Below, piece by piece: positions 37,695-45,741 of a stretch of DNA of 64,000 nucleotides (positions are counted from its first letter, which is position 1; each line of letters opens with the position of its first letter). Below the pieces are notes generated by a model that was given only the letters and a program-made list of their open reading frames with translations, ran no database searches and had not been told where the DNA came from. The stretch is from an uncultured Chryseobacterium sp. (GTDB taxonomy: Bacteria > Bacteroidota > Bacteroidia > Flavobacteriales > Weeksellaceae): NCBI GenBank assembly GCA_913774355.1, contig CAJYGB010000034.1, positions 93,879-157,878 of the forward strand, in the 5' to 3' direction. A program made the position numbers and the translations under genes.

Positions 37695-37713
37695 TATCGC
37701 AATATTACGATAT
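37695..37713. promoter_or_regulatory. Second copy of the candidate ArsR operator
   Basis: TATCGCAATATTACGATAT in the 57-bp gap between arsR and the DUF6428 gene, repeating the 17-bp core found upstream of arsR. It could allow separate control of the resistance genes. Confidence 0.5.
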
Positions 37714-37729
37714 TCTGTTTCAAAAAATT

Positions 37730-38056
37730 TTAACAGCAATTCTGCTTTTTAACGGCTGTAATTACCGTTGAGAAAAATACATTCAATACCTCAAAAGCTT
37801 TTTCATCAATACAATAGCAAATGGAATTGCCTTCGATATTTCCTTTAATCAGGCCTGAATTTTTTAGCTCTTTAAGATGCTGGGAAACGGTGGGCTGCGC
37901 CAGGGGAAGCTCGTTCACGATATCTCCGCAAATACATTCATTTACTTTTAGCAGGTATTCGATGATGGCAATACGCGCCGGATGCCCCAATGCTTTTGCG
38001 ATGGTTGCAATTTTGTTCTGCTGTTCGGTAAAGAAATCGGTTTTTGTGGCTCCCAT
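37730..38056 (-). CDS. arsR: ArsR-family transcriptional repressor
   Basis: A 108-residue winged-helix protein. The recognition region AQPTVSQHLKELKNSGLI lies at about 53-70. C41 and C43 in NECICGDIV match the alpha-3 ELCVC arsenite site, and a terminal NCC offers more thiols. It would repress its own operon until As(III) binds. First gene of arsR-DUF6428-arsC-acr3. The interval 38057-38100 contains ATATCGCAATATTACGAT, and a related GCAATATCGCAATATTACGA lies at 37692-37711 just after the gene start of DUF6428; these are candidate operators. Confidence 0.92.
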   Translation of the reverse strand: MGATKTDFFTEQQNKIATIAKALGHPARIAIIEYLLKVNECICGDIVNELPLAQPTVSQHLKELKNSGLIKGNIEGNSICYCIDEKAFEVLNVFFSTVITAVKKQNCC

Positions 38057-38065
38057 ATCTGAAAC

Positions 38066-38085
38066 TATATCGCAATATTACGATA
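38066..38085. promoter_or_regulatory. Candidate ArsR operator upstream of arsR
   Basis: ATATCGCAATATTACGATAA lies 10-30 bp upstream of the arsR start. The core ATCGCAATATTACGATA recurs at 37696-37712 between arsR and the DUF6428 gene. Two copies flanking arsR in a repressor-controlled operon point to an ArsR binding site; neither is proven. Confidence 0.5.
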
Positions 38086-38113
38086 AATAATTTAGATTAT
38101 AATTTTTTTTTAT

Positions 38114-38142
38114 CAAAAAACCTCCCGGAGAGCAGGAGGCAA
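38114..38142 (-). terminator. Terminator after the thioredoxin-reductase-like gene
   Basis: CCTCC (38121-38125) pairs with GGAGG (38135-38139). On the minus strand TTTTTTG follows. It separates the flavoprotein gene from arsR. Confidence 0.65.
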
Positions 38143-38165
38143 CAAAATAAATATATAGATGAAGT

Positions 38166-39065
38166 TTAAAAACTTTCTTCAGCGAGCTCCTTATTTACAA
38201 TGGCTCCGGTTAAGTTTCCCTGAGCTACCGCATTCGCTACGGCACGCATCATGGTCGTATTGTCACCACAGGCAAAAACGCCTTCCACATTGGTTTTATG
38301 AAAATGGTCTATTTTAATGTACCCGTGTTCGGTAAGTTCCAGTCCGAGATCTCCGGTATCGATATTCTGTTCAAAAGGGATCTTGGCATACAATGCATCC
38401 AGAGGAACTTTTTCACCGCCTTTCAGAATAACGTGACGGATCTGCCCGTTTTCATGCTCAATATTTTCTATCTCGGTTTCTGTAATCCCGATGTTATTTC
38501 TGCCGAATCTTTCCGCCTGCTCCTCGCTCAGCGTTGAATTACCGTTGGTAAAAAGGGTAAGTTCTTTGGTTAAATTATAAACGATTTTCGAAAATTCAAA
38601 GCCCATGTCGCCGTTCGACATAATGCCGGTGGTTTTCCCATGCACTTCATATCCGTGGCAGTACGGACAGTGGATCACAGAAATTCCCCAGCATTCCGCA
38701 AAACCGGGAATATCAGGCATCATATCTTTTACACCTGAAGCCAGGATGAGTTTTTTGGCATTGAATAATTCACCACTTTCTGTCTGTACTTCAAAATTTT
38801 CAGACTGCTTTACTATTTCGGTTACGAATCCTTCCTGAAATCCTACGGTTTTGTATTGTAACACCTGTTCTTTGGCGAGGCTGGAAATTTCTTTCGGTGC
38901 TTTTCCATCGTGGGTAAGAAAATTATGCGAATGCGGCGTCTGCATGTTGCAGGGTTTTCCACTGTCTATGACTAAAACTTTCCGGAGGGATCTTCCTAAA
39001 GACATTCCTGCCGATAGCCCAGCATAGCTTCCTCCTATAATGATAACATCAAAATTGTTTTCCAT
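38166..39065 (-). CDS. Thioredoxin-reductase-like FAD-dependent oxidoreductase
   Basis: A 299-residue two-domain flavoprotein. FAD binding: IIIGGSYAGLSAG (8-20); redox-active CPYC (133-136) in HCPYCHGYEV; C-terminal FAD site GVFACGDNTT. The NADPH-domain loop reads GIMSNGDMGFEFSK rather than the GGGxSA of classic TrxB, so its reductant or partner may differ. Such proteins often sit beside ArsR-type regulators. It has its own promoter and terminator, so it is next to, not part of, the ars operon. Confidence 0.85.
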   Translation of the reverse strand: MENNFDVIIIGGSYAGLSAGMSLGRSLRKVLVIDSGKPCNMQTPHSHNFLTHDGKAPKEISSLAKEQVLQYKTVGFQEGFVTEIVKQSENFEVQTESGELFNAKKLILASGVKDMMPDIPGFAECWGISVIHCPYCHGYEVHGKTTGIMSNGDMGFEFSKIVYNLTKELTLFTNGNSTLSEEQAERFGRNNIGITETEIENIEHENGQIRHVILKGGEKVPLDALYAKIPFEQNIDTGDLGLELTEHGYIKIDHFHKTNVEGVFACGDNTTMMRAVANAVAQGNLTGAIVNKELAEESF

Positions 39066-39115
39066 AACTGTTTATTGGTAAAGATTAGTGCAAGTACTGC
39101 ACCGTTCGTCTGTGG

Positions 39116-39123
39116 CAAAGATA
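39116..39123 (-). promoter_or_regulatory. Candidate promoter of the flavoprotein gene (-7 box)
   Basis: The minus strand reads TATCTTTG (TAnnTTTG), 51 bp upstream of the ATG at 39065; a TTGTT lies about 20 bp further upstream as possible -33 element. Confidence 0.5.
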
Positions 39124-39175
39124 AAACAAAAATCATTAATGCAACAATGTTTCAATAATAAAATTATGTTTGATA

Positions 39176-39210
39176 GGCTGGAAGAGGGAAGCCGGATGCT
39201 GGAAGTTTCC
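39176..39210. repeat. Interspersed GGCTGGAAGCCGGA repeat, copy B
   Basis: Reads GGCTGGAAGAGGGAAGCC then GGATGCTGGAAGTTTCC, the longest copy in the window, with an internal near-duplication of the GGAAG unit. See copies at 5186, 43512 and 63737. Confidence 0.65.
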
Positions 39211-39441
39211 CCATTTTAATATCATAGCCAATGATTTTAAGTATCGGATGATATTTATTTGTGAGTCTCTTAAGAGGAATTCTGCTTACTTCACTTCCCC
39301 TTTAATTGACTGATAATTAAACATATGTTATGAAATTCACATTTCCTCAAGCTTATTTTCGATGAATTAAACCAACTGAAAACTGAAAATAAACCCGGAA
39401 ATCTCATTCACTTAGATCGTTGAAGAAACGACCTTCTCCCT

Positions 39442-39534
39442 AGCCCTGATTGCAACGGCATCCTTTTTTGTTGCGGCCGGAACAGCGCAGAGGCCGTGAC
39501 AAAAAAGATATAGTGGAAAGCAGGAAAAAGCTCC
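39442..39534. repeat. Flavobacterial intergenic hairpin element
   Basis: A 93-bp element AGCCCTGATTGCAACGGC ... AAGCAGGAAAAAGCTCC. Its centre folds: TTTTTTGT (39464-39471) pairs with ACAAAAAA (39499-39506) and GGCC (39475-39478) with GGCC (39492-39495); outer CCCTG can pair with CAGG. From memory, AGCCCTGAT...GCAGGA..AGCTCC elements recur many times in Flavobacteriia genomes. It could be a REP-like mobile palindrome, a terminator-like or RNA element. Either strand may be the functional one. Confidence 0.6.
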
Positions 39535-39570
39535 TGAAAAACATTCTTATAAGACGAGCACTGATTCCAT

Positions 39571-39598
39571 AAAAAAATCCCGGGAAAATCCCGGGATC
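39571..39598 (-). terminator. Rho-independent terminator of the MacA/MacB-like operon
   Basis: ATCCCGGGA and TCCCGGGAT separated by a short A/T loop; on the minus strand a TTTTTTT tract follows. It lies 31 bp beyond the stop of the adaptor gene. Confidence 0.85.
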
Positions 39599-39628
39599 AC
39601 GTTTAAAGAAATGTATAGTGATTGTTTA

Positions 39629-40825
39629 CTATTTTTTTGATTTGTCTTTTAATTCTTCTTTGTCTTTGTCAGACGGGTTCCATACTTTTACGTCCGCATT
39701 TTTATCAAGTCCCGCCAGGATCTGAACGTTGATCCCGTCGCTGGCGCCCAGTTTTACATAAGCTTTTTTGAAGCTTCCGTCTTTTTGTTTTACGTCAACA
39801 AAAGGAACGTCTTTTCCATTCTTTTTTTCGTACTGGATCAGGGATTCGTCCAGCAGCAGGGCATTTTTCTGGGAATTCAGGACAATTTCGCCGTTGGCCG
39901 AAAAACCGGCTCTGATATATTCGTTGTTCGGGTTAAAAACATCGCCTTCTACCGGGAATTTGATGGTCCCGTTGTTGTCTTTCCCTTTCGGGGCGATCAT
40001 CGTCAGCCTTCCCGGGAACATTTTATTCTGTAGGGCGCCGATCACGATATTCATATCCATTCCCTGCTTCAGCTTTCCGGCCTGCGCTTCATCGATCTCC
40101 CCCTGGAAGATCAGTGAATTAAGATCTGCAATGGAACAGATGGTGGTTCCTGCGTTGAAAGAGTTGGCTTCAATTACCTGGCTTCCTACTTTTACCGGCA
40201 CATCAAGAACGGTTCCCGAAGCTTTGGAGCGGATCTGGGTGGTGGCCAGTCCCTGCAATTCAGGCGTGGAACCTGTTTTGGCGATCTGTAAGGCCTTTTG
40301 CGCTGTTACCAGCTGCTGCTGGGCATTTCTCAGCGACTGCTGCATGGAGTACAGCTGCTGCTGGGCATTCAGGTATTCCTGCTTGGAAGCTACTCCCTGC
40401 TTATAAAGCCGTTCCTGCATATCAAACTGTTTTCGCATATTGTCGACGTTCAGTTTCGCATTGCTGATCTGAAGCTGCTGATTACTTACGTTCTGCTGGG
40501 CATTGTTCACCTCGGAAAGATTCGGAACGATTCTTACGGTCGCAATCAGCTGTCCTACTTCCACCTTATCACCTTCATCCACCAGGATTTTATCAATGAT
40601 CCCCGCGATATTCGGCTTGATTTCAATTTCCTCTTTCGGAACGATCTTCCCCGTTGCCATTACCTTATCTTCCATATTCTGAACGGTAGGTTTCCGTGTA
40701 AGGAAGGCCTCACTTTTTTTGGAGTTGGATTTTACCAGATATCCGATTCCTGCGAAGAGCGCCCCGGCAAACAAAAGCCCCAAGACTATATAAATGGCTT
40801 TTTTCCAGGTGAATTTCTTTTTCAT
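39629..40825 (-). CDS. Periplasmic adaptor of an ABC efflux pump, MacA-like
   Basis: A 398-residue HlyD/RND-type membrane fusion protein. One N-terminal anchor (about 12-31), a lipoyl half-motif GIIDKILVDEGDKVEVGQ (about 75-92), a coiled-coil hairpin rich in Gln/Asn (NNAQQNVSNQQLQISNAK to about 195), then the second lipoyl half (SKASGTVLDVPVKVGSQV) and a beta-barrel. It would bridge the two permeases to an outer-membrane TolC-like channel, which is not encoded nearby. Last gene of a four-gene operon. Confidence 0.88.
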   Translation of the reverse strand: MKKKFTWKKAIYIVLGLLFAGALFAGIGYLVKSNSKKSEAFLTRKPTVQNMEDKVMATGKIVPKEEIEIKPNIAGIIDKILVDEGDKVEVGQLIATVRIVPNLSEVNNAQQNVSNQQLQISNAKLNVDNMRKQFDMQERLYKQGVASKQEYLNAQQQLYSMQQSLRNAQQQLVTAQKALQIAKTGSTPELQGLATTQIRSKASGTVLDVPVKVGSQVIEANSFNAGTTICSIADLNSLIFQGEIDEAQAGKLKQGMDMNIVIGALQNKMFPGRLTMIAPKGKDNNGTIKFPVEGDVFNPNNEYIRAGFSANGEIVLNSQKNALLLDESLIQYEKKNGKDVPFVDVKQKDGSFKKAYVKLGASDGINVQILAGLDKNADVKVWNPSDKDKEELKDKSKK

Positions 40826-40864
40826 ATGTATAGTTTATTTCTTAAATATTAATTAAATATCAAA

Positions 40865-42136
40865 TTATTCTGTTCTCAATGCTTCAATCGGCCTGATCTT
40901 AACGGCTCTCTGCGCAGGGATCAATCCGATAATGAGTCCTAAAACCACCATGACCGCCATTGCGGCAAAGACATTTCCGTAATTTACGGTAGGATTGTAG
41001 AACGGGAACGAGTCCTGTCCTTGGGTTAATATATCAAGGATCATCAGCACGAAAATCCCGAATATAAATCCGAGCAATCCTGAAGAAAGCGTGATGACGA
41101 CACTTTCCAGCAGGATCTGGTTCCGTACCTCGGAAGGCTTCGCTCCCAATGCCCTGCGGATACCGATTTCTTTAGTTCTTTCCTTGACCGTAATCAAAAG
41201 GATGTTTGAAATCGCGATGACTCCTGCAAGGATTGTTAAAGTACCTACAATAATGGTCAAAAGCTGCATACCCGTTAAAAAGCCGGTCAGTTTTTTGAAT
41301 TCTTTTCCTAAATTGAAACTTCCGAAAGCATTGGTATCTTCCGGGGAAACCTTATTCTTGGATTTCAGTTCCAGCTTTACCTTTTCCTCTACGGAGTTTA
41401 CGTCCACATTCGGCTTGCTTACAATGGCAAACATATCGATCTGGTCTGCCGCATTATACATTTTCGTATACGTGGAAAGCGGAATGAATACCGTCTGGTC
41501 ATTCTCGAACCCTCCGTTTTTCTTGATCCTGAAAACACCGATCACATTGAAGAAAATCCCTTTGATGTTGATGGATTTGCCGAGCGGGTTTTCATTCTTT
41601 TTAGAATCGAAAAAGTTTTTGTAAATCTCTTCCCCGATAACTGCTACATTTTTGTTTCCTGAAACGTCGGCATCGTTGATGTATCTTCCGAAAATCAGTT
41701 TTTTCTCTGAAATTTTATTGCCTACCGGATAGTCGCCGGTTAAAGCATAGGTTCCGGTTTTTCCGTTTCTGGACATGGACTCTCCGGGTGTTCCGGTAAA
41801 GCTTCCCCGGGAATTCTGAGGGGAAATATAATCGATGTCCGGGATTTTCCTTTTCAGCATGTCGATATCGGGAAGGTGGAGATGTACCTGTCTTCCTTTC
41901 GGAAAACCTTCATACGGAATGGAGGTATTCTGTGCCCAGAGGAAAATAGAGTTGGTGGCAAAACCCGAAAACAGTTTATCGAAACCGTTCTCCATCCCTT
42001 TTGCCGCTCCCAGCAGACTTACATACAAAAACATACCCCATCCCACACCAATCATGGTAAGGAACGTCCGGAGCTTATTATTCCGCAACGAATAATAAAT
42101 TTCCTGCCAAGTATCTTTTTTAAATATTATGTTCAT
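40865..42136 (-). CDS. ABC transporter permease, MacB/FtsX type (first)
   Basis: A 423-residue protein with the MacB layout: one N-terminal helix (about 20-45), a large periplasmic MacB_PCD domain (about 50-280) and three C-terminal helices. VKERTKEIGIRRALGAKP and the terminal AVKIRPIEALRTE are the family's coupling-helix and C-terminal signatures. It pairs with the permease at 42274-43503, which has the same ending, so the pump is likely a heterodimer served by the separate ATPase. Export substrate unknown. Confidence 0.9.
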   Translation of the reverse strand: MNIIFKKDTWQEIYYSLRNNKLRTFLTMIGVGWGMFLYVSLLGAAKGMENGFDKLFSGFATNSIFLWAQNTSIPYEGFPKGRQVHLHLPDIDMLKRKIPDIDYISPQNSRGSFTGTPGESMSRNGKTGTYALTGDYPVGNKISEKKLIFGRYINDADVSGNKNVAVIGEEIYKNFFDSKKNENPLGKSINIKGIFFNVIGVFRIKKNGGFENDQTVFIPLSTYTKMYNAADQIDMFAIVSKPNVDVNSVEEKVKLELKSKNKVSPEDTNAFGSFNLGKEFKKLTGFLTGMQLLTIIVGTLTILAGVIAISNILLITVKERTKEIGIRRALGAKPSEVRNQILLESVVITLSSGLLGFIFGIFVLMILDILTQGQDSFPFYNPTVNYGNVFAAMAVMVVLGLIIGLIPAQRAVKIRPIEALRTE

Positions 42137-42273
42137 TTTAAACTGTCAATCTTTTTAATATGATTAATTCCTGCGGGTCAATCCGCTCCGCTTGTCAATT
42201 TCTGCGAGTCAATGGTCAATTTTTCATGACTCTAAAATTCACTTGCGAAGCAAAATTCACCATTCACTTTTAA
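42137..42273. other. Spacer with repeated GTCAAT units
   Basis: The 137-bp gap between the two permease genes contains GGGTCAATCCGCTCC, CTTGTCAATTTCTGC, GAGTCAATGG and GGTCAATTTTT, then AAAATTCACTTGCGAAGC and AAAATTCACCATTCAC. Such repetitive spacers look like decayed intergenic repeats. No gene. Confidence 0.5.
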
Positions 42274-43503
42274 CTATTCTGTTCTCAAGGCTTCGATCGG
42301 CTTAATTTTTGAGGCCCGGTACGCCGGAACAAAACCTGCGATCAGCCCGGAAAAGACCAATGCGATAAAGGCCGCTAAAATATGCCCCCATCCCACATTC
42401 GGATCTTTGATGAAATATTCTTCCAGGTTATTGCCGATGAGATACAAAGCCAGTACGCCCAGTCCGACCCCTACCAGTCCTGAGATCACTGTAATAACCA
42501 CACTTTCCTGGACAATCAGGGCGACAATGCTCCGCGGTTTTGCACCGATGGCTTTTCTTACCCCGATTTCTTTGGTTCTTTCCTTTACGATGTAGACCAT
42601 GATGTTGCTGATCCCGATGATTCCCGCCAACAGGGTTCCCATTCCGATAAATCCTACGATCCCGGTAAGCACAGCCATGAAGGCAAACGTATCGTTCATG
42701 TTCTTGGCATTGTTCCAGACGCGCACTCCGTTTTCATCATCAGGAGCCACATTTTTTCTGGCTTTTAACCGATCCTTCAGCTCATCCCCGTATTTGATGG
42801 CCTGTTCCGGAGTCAGTTTTTCGTTGTAAGCGATATAATTGATGCTTACGGTATCGGAACCTTTTTTCATCTGCTGCAGGGTAGTGATCGGCACGGTAAT
42901 ATGCCTTTCGTCCCAGTCGCCGCCGTCATCCGAGAATACACCGACCACTTTGAACATGGTTCCGTTGATGTTCAGTTCTTTTCCTACCGGACTTCCGTTT
43001 TTAATCAGGTCACGCTGTACCATCCTACCAATCACAGCCACATTCTGTTTCCGTTCAAGATCGGTCGGGGTGAGATAACGGCCTTCGAGTACTTTACGGT
43101 TTTCGATCACCTGTTCTTCAGGTTTCGCCCCGTTGATCTGATAATTTCCGCTTTCCTTGCCGTATTTTACCAGTAAATTCGAGGTATATCTCGGCGTTGA
43201 GCTTCCTACGTTTTCTTTATCAATGTTTACCAGGAAATCGTAATCATCGTTGTTCATGGTTACCTGCCGGTCAGACTGAAGTCCGTTGTAAGCGATGGTG
43301 GTTTTTCCCGTCACAATAGAGATCAGGTTCTGGGCATCCCGCGCAAATCCCTGGGTAAAGGCGTTCTGCAGTCCGGAACCGATTCCGAAAAGGACAATGA
43401 AAATAAATAATCCCAATGCCACGGTAAAACCGGAAAGCACCGTCCGCAAAACATTGCTGCGGATCGAACTGAATATTTCCTGCCAACGGTCTAGATCAAA
43501 CAT
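42274..43503 (-). CDS. ABC transporter permease, MacB/FtsX type (second)
   Basis: A 409-residue MacB-type permease: first helix at about 20-45, periplasmic domain, three helices after about 280. VKERTKEIGVRKAIGAKPRS and ASKIKPIEALRTE mirror the other permease. Its paralogue is next in the operon; the two share the fold and motifs but diverge in the periplasmic domain, which suggests an asymmetric pump. It starts 106 bp after the ATPase stop, a gap that contains an interspersed repeat. Confidence 0.9.
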   Translation of the reverse strand: MFDLDRWQEIFSSIRSNVLRTVLSGFTVALGLFIFIVLFGIGSGLQNAFTQGFARDAQNLISIVTGKTTIAYNGLQSDRQVTMNNDDYDFLVNIDKENVGSSTPRYTSNLLVKYGKESGNYQINGAKPEEQVIENRKVLEGRYLTPTDLERKQNVAVIGRMVQRDLIKNGSPVGKELNINGTMFKVVGVFSDDGGDWDERHITVPITTLQQMKKGSDTVSINYIAYNEKLTPEQAIKYGDELKDRLKARKNVAPDDENGVRVWNNAKNMNDTFAFMAVLTGIVGFIGMGTLLAGIIGISNIMVYIVKERTKEIGVRKAIGAKPRSIVALIVQESVVITVISGLVGVGLGVLALYLIGNNLEEYFIKDPNVGWGHILAAFIALVFSGLIAGFVPAYRASKIKPIEALRTE

Positions 43504-43511
43504 ATTTTTAA

Positions 43512-43545
43512 GCTTGAAGCGGGAAGCTGGATGAGGGAAGTCTCC
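43512..43545. repeat. Interspersed GGCTGGAAGCCGGA repeat, copy C
   Basis: GCTTGAAGCGGGAAGCTGG then ATGAGGGAAGTCTCC, between the ATPase and permease genes. About 40 bp further (43583-43612) an inverted relative occurs (CCCAGCACCCAGCATCCCGC), so copies in opposite orientation may form a pair here. Confidence 0.55.
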
Positions 43546-43609
43546 ATCTTTCCGCTGATTTAATTCTATTTATTATAACCCCCTTTCTCCCAGCACCCAG
43601 CATCCCGCC

Positions 43610-44299
43610 TTACAGCACATGCTGTTTAATAAACTTATCACTTTCAATAATGCCGTCGCGGAGGACGACGTTTCTTTTGGTCTGTGCGGCGACGTCGGGC
43701 TCGTGGGTAACGACGATGATGGTTTTCCCTTCATTGTTGATGTCCTGAAGAAGCTTCATGATGTCGTGGGTGGTTTTGGAGTCCAGCGCTCCGGTCGGTT
43801 CATCGGCCAGTACCACTTTTGGGTCGGTGATCAGTGCCCTGGCAATGGCCACCCTTTGCTTCTGCCCTCCGGAAAGCTCGTTGGGTAAGTGGTTTGCCCA
43901 CTGCGCGAGCCCTACTTTTTCCAGGTATTCCATCGCTTTCTGGTTACGTTCTTTTCTCGGGACATTCTGGTAATACAACGGAAGGGCCACATTATCCAGA
44001 GCTGTTTTATAGCCGATCAGGTTGAAGGACTGGAAAATAAATCCCAGAAACCGGCTTCTGTATTCCGCCGCTTTCACTTCAGACAAATGTTCGATCGGTA
44101 CGTTATCCAGCTCGTAAATCCCGGAATCTTTTTCATCGAGGATACCGATGATATTCAGCAGCGTGGATTTCCCGGAGCCGGAACTTCCCATGATGGAAAC
44201 AAACTCGCCTTCGGAAATGCTAAGATTGATTCCCTTAAGTACATGCAGCCTGCTTTTTCCCGTATCGTACGATTTGTGTAAATCCTGAATTAGTAACAT
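43610..44299 (-). CDS. ABC transporter ATPase, MacB/LolD type
   Basis: A 229-residue ATPase. Walker A GSSGSGKST (38-46), signature LSGGQKQRVAIARAL, Walker B VVLADEPTGALDS and switch His in VTHEPDVA. The sequence belongs to the stand-alone LolD/MacB N-domain subgroup that partners FtsX-type permeases. First gene of the operon ATPase, permease, permease, adaptor, all on the minus strand. It would power extrusion of an unknown substrate through the periplasmic adaptor. Confidence 0.93.
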   Translation of the reverse strand: MLLIQDLHKSYDTGKSRLHVLKGINLSISEGEFVSIMGSSGSGKSTLLNIIGILDEKDSGIYELDNVPIEHLSEVKAAEYRSRFLGFIFQSFNLIGYKTALDNVALPLYYQNVPRKERNQKAMEYLEKVGLAQWANHLPNELSGGQKQRVAIARALITDPKVVLADEPTGALDSKTTHDIMKLLQDINNEGKTIIVVTHEPDVAAQTKRNVVLRDGIIESDKFIKQHVL

Positions 44300-44725
44300 G
44301 AAGTGATGTTATGTTTTATACCCAATAAGTAGGCACTTTTTTTAATTTGTTACGGCGAGAGGAAATTTCTTTAGATAAATTAATGTTTAACACATTATCC
44401 TTTTATTCATAGTATTTTATATTTTTTTGTTTAATATGAAACCCGCAATATGCGCTATTTTTCCACGATAATGGTTTGTAAGTCAATATTTAAAGGCTTT
44501 CCGTGCAAATGTGGAAAACTTTTACTGTTAAAACTCAGCGAATTAGTGTTTTCCCCTTTCAATTACAGTTCTTGTTTTCTAACTTTGTACCTAGACGGTC
44601 CGGGAGCAGCACCGGTTTCGATTGTGAATAACTTTCAATCTTAAGAAATTAACATTCAGAAACTTGCTTACCACGAAGGACTTTTCCACACTGATCCGAT
44701 TAATTAAATATAAAGACATTTTAAC
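44300..44725. other. Divergent regulatory region between the exporter operon and nrdB
   Basis: A 426-bp gap with no gene. It contains the nrdB promoter (44557-44587), a predicted leader of about 130 nt after it, and three TTTTCCAC motifs (44458-44465, reverse 44511-44518, 44682-44689) that resemble DnaA boxes with one mismatch. The leader holds a small hairpin GATTG...CAATC (about 44619-44640). No NrdR box was recognised. Confidence 0.5.
44557..44587 (+). promoter_or_regulatory. Candidate nrdB promoter
   Basis: TTTC (44557-44560), 19 bp, then TAACTTTG (44580-44587), a full match to the Bacteroidetes -7 box TAnnTTTG with correct spacing. The same TAACTTTG box precedes the DUF1573 gene at 56253. 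Transcription would start near 44594, leaving a leader of about 130 nt. Confidence 0.6.
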
Positions 44726-45700
44726 ATGGGAGTTTTTGATAAGAGAGTAAGTTACAAGCCATTTGAATACCCTGAGGTGCTTCAGTTCGTAGAGGCGATC
44801 AACAAATCGTTCTGGGTACATTCCGAAGTGGATTTTACTGCAGATGTTCAGGATTTTCATTCGCAGCTGGAGCCGCATGAAAAACATGCTGTGAAAAATG
44901 CGCTTTTGGCGATCGCACAGATTGAGGTGTCTGTAAAGACCTTCTGGGGAAATTTATACACCCACCTTCCGAAGCCTGAATTCAACGGCTTGGGTTCTAC
45001 GTTCGCAGAATGCGAGTTCCGTCATTCGGAAGCGTATTCCCGACTGCTTGAAGTGCTGGGATATAACGACGAGTTCCTTAACGTGGTGGAAATTCCTGCC
45101 GTAAAAAGCAGAATCGAGTTTTTGGGGAATGCCCTGAGACATGCCAATTCCGCAACGCCTAAAGAATATGTTTCGGCTTTATTGCTGTTCAGTATCCTGG
45201 TAGAAAACGTATCTCTTTTTTCTCAGTTTGCCATCATCCTTTCTTTCACGAGATTTAAAGGATTTATGAAAAACGTTTCCAACATTATTGCCTGGACTTC
45301 CGTAGATGAGCAGATCCATGCCAACGCCGGAATTTATTTAATCAACAAAATCAGAGAAGAGCAGCCGGATCTTTTAACCGACAGCGACATCGAAGACATT
45401 TATACGTTAGTGGATGAATCCATTGAAAGAGAAGGCGACATCCTGAGCTGGATCTTCGAACTGGGTGAAATCGACCACGTTTCTAAAGAAGACCTTTTGA
45501 ATTTCATGAAATACCGTGTGGATGACAGCTTGAAGAAAATCAACATGCAGCCGAGATACAACATCACCGCCGATCAGTACAGGCCGATGGTTTGGTTCGA
45601 GGAAGAAGTTTTCGCCAATTCCATGGATGATTTCTTTGCAAAAAGACCGGTAGATTATACGAAGCACGATAAGAGTATTACGGCGAATGATTTGTTTTAA
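44726..45700 (+). CDS. nrdB: Ribonucleotide reductase class I, small (radical) subunit
   Basis: A 324-residue R2 protein. Metal-ligand candidates are E67, E97, H100 (EFRH), E150, E185 and H188 (DEQIH); Y104, four residues after H100, is at the radical-Tyr position. The first carboxylate is Glu rather than the Asp of E. coli NrdB. There is no N-terminal ATP-cone, unlike some Bacteroidetes NrdB proteins. It supplies the radical for nucleotide reduction by the product of the next gene, 150 bp downstream. Confidence 0.93.
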   Translation: MGVFDKRVSYKPFEYPEVLQFVEAINKSFWVHSEVDFTADVQDFHSQLEPHEKHAVKNALLAIAQIEVSVKTFWGNLYTHLPKPEFNGLGSTFAECEFRHSEAYSRLLEVLGYNDEFLNVVEIPAVKSRIEFLGNALRHANSATPKEYVSALLLFSILVENVSLFSQFAIILSFTRFKGFMKNVSNIIAWTSVDEQIHANAGIYLINKIREEQPDLLTDSDIEDIYTLVDESIEREGDILSWIFELGEIDHVSKEDLLNFMKYRVDDSLKKINMQPRYNITADQYRPMVWFEEEVFANSMDDFFAKRPVDYTKHDKSITANDLF

Positions 45701-45741
45701 ATAAAACAAATTTAGCACTGTCAAAACTTCTTATTCAGCAA

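Larger units (their letters stand above)
39066..39628. other. Repeat-bearing intergenic region
   Basis: This 563-bp gap holds no gene. It contains the flavoprotein promoter, an interspersed GGCTGGAAG repeat, a long hairpin element at 39442-39534 and the terminator of the exporter operon. The rest (39211-39441) shows nothing recognisable. Confidence 0.7.

Noticed and set aside
39768-40406. A 212-codon open frame on the plus strand opposite the adaptor gene
   Set aside because: It is the antisense of a clear HlyD-type adaptor, has no recognisable domain and is Phe/Ser/Pro-rich as expected from a shadow frame. The same holds for 40298-40852 and 41091-41624.
44300-44725. NrdR box upstream of nrdB
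   Set aside because: No sequence close to the ACACwATATaTwGTGT-like consensus was found on either strand.
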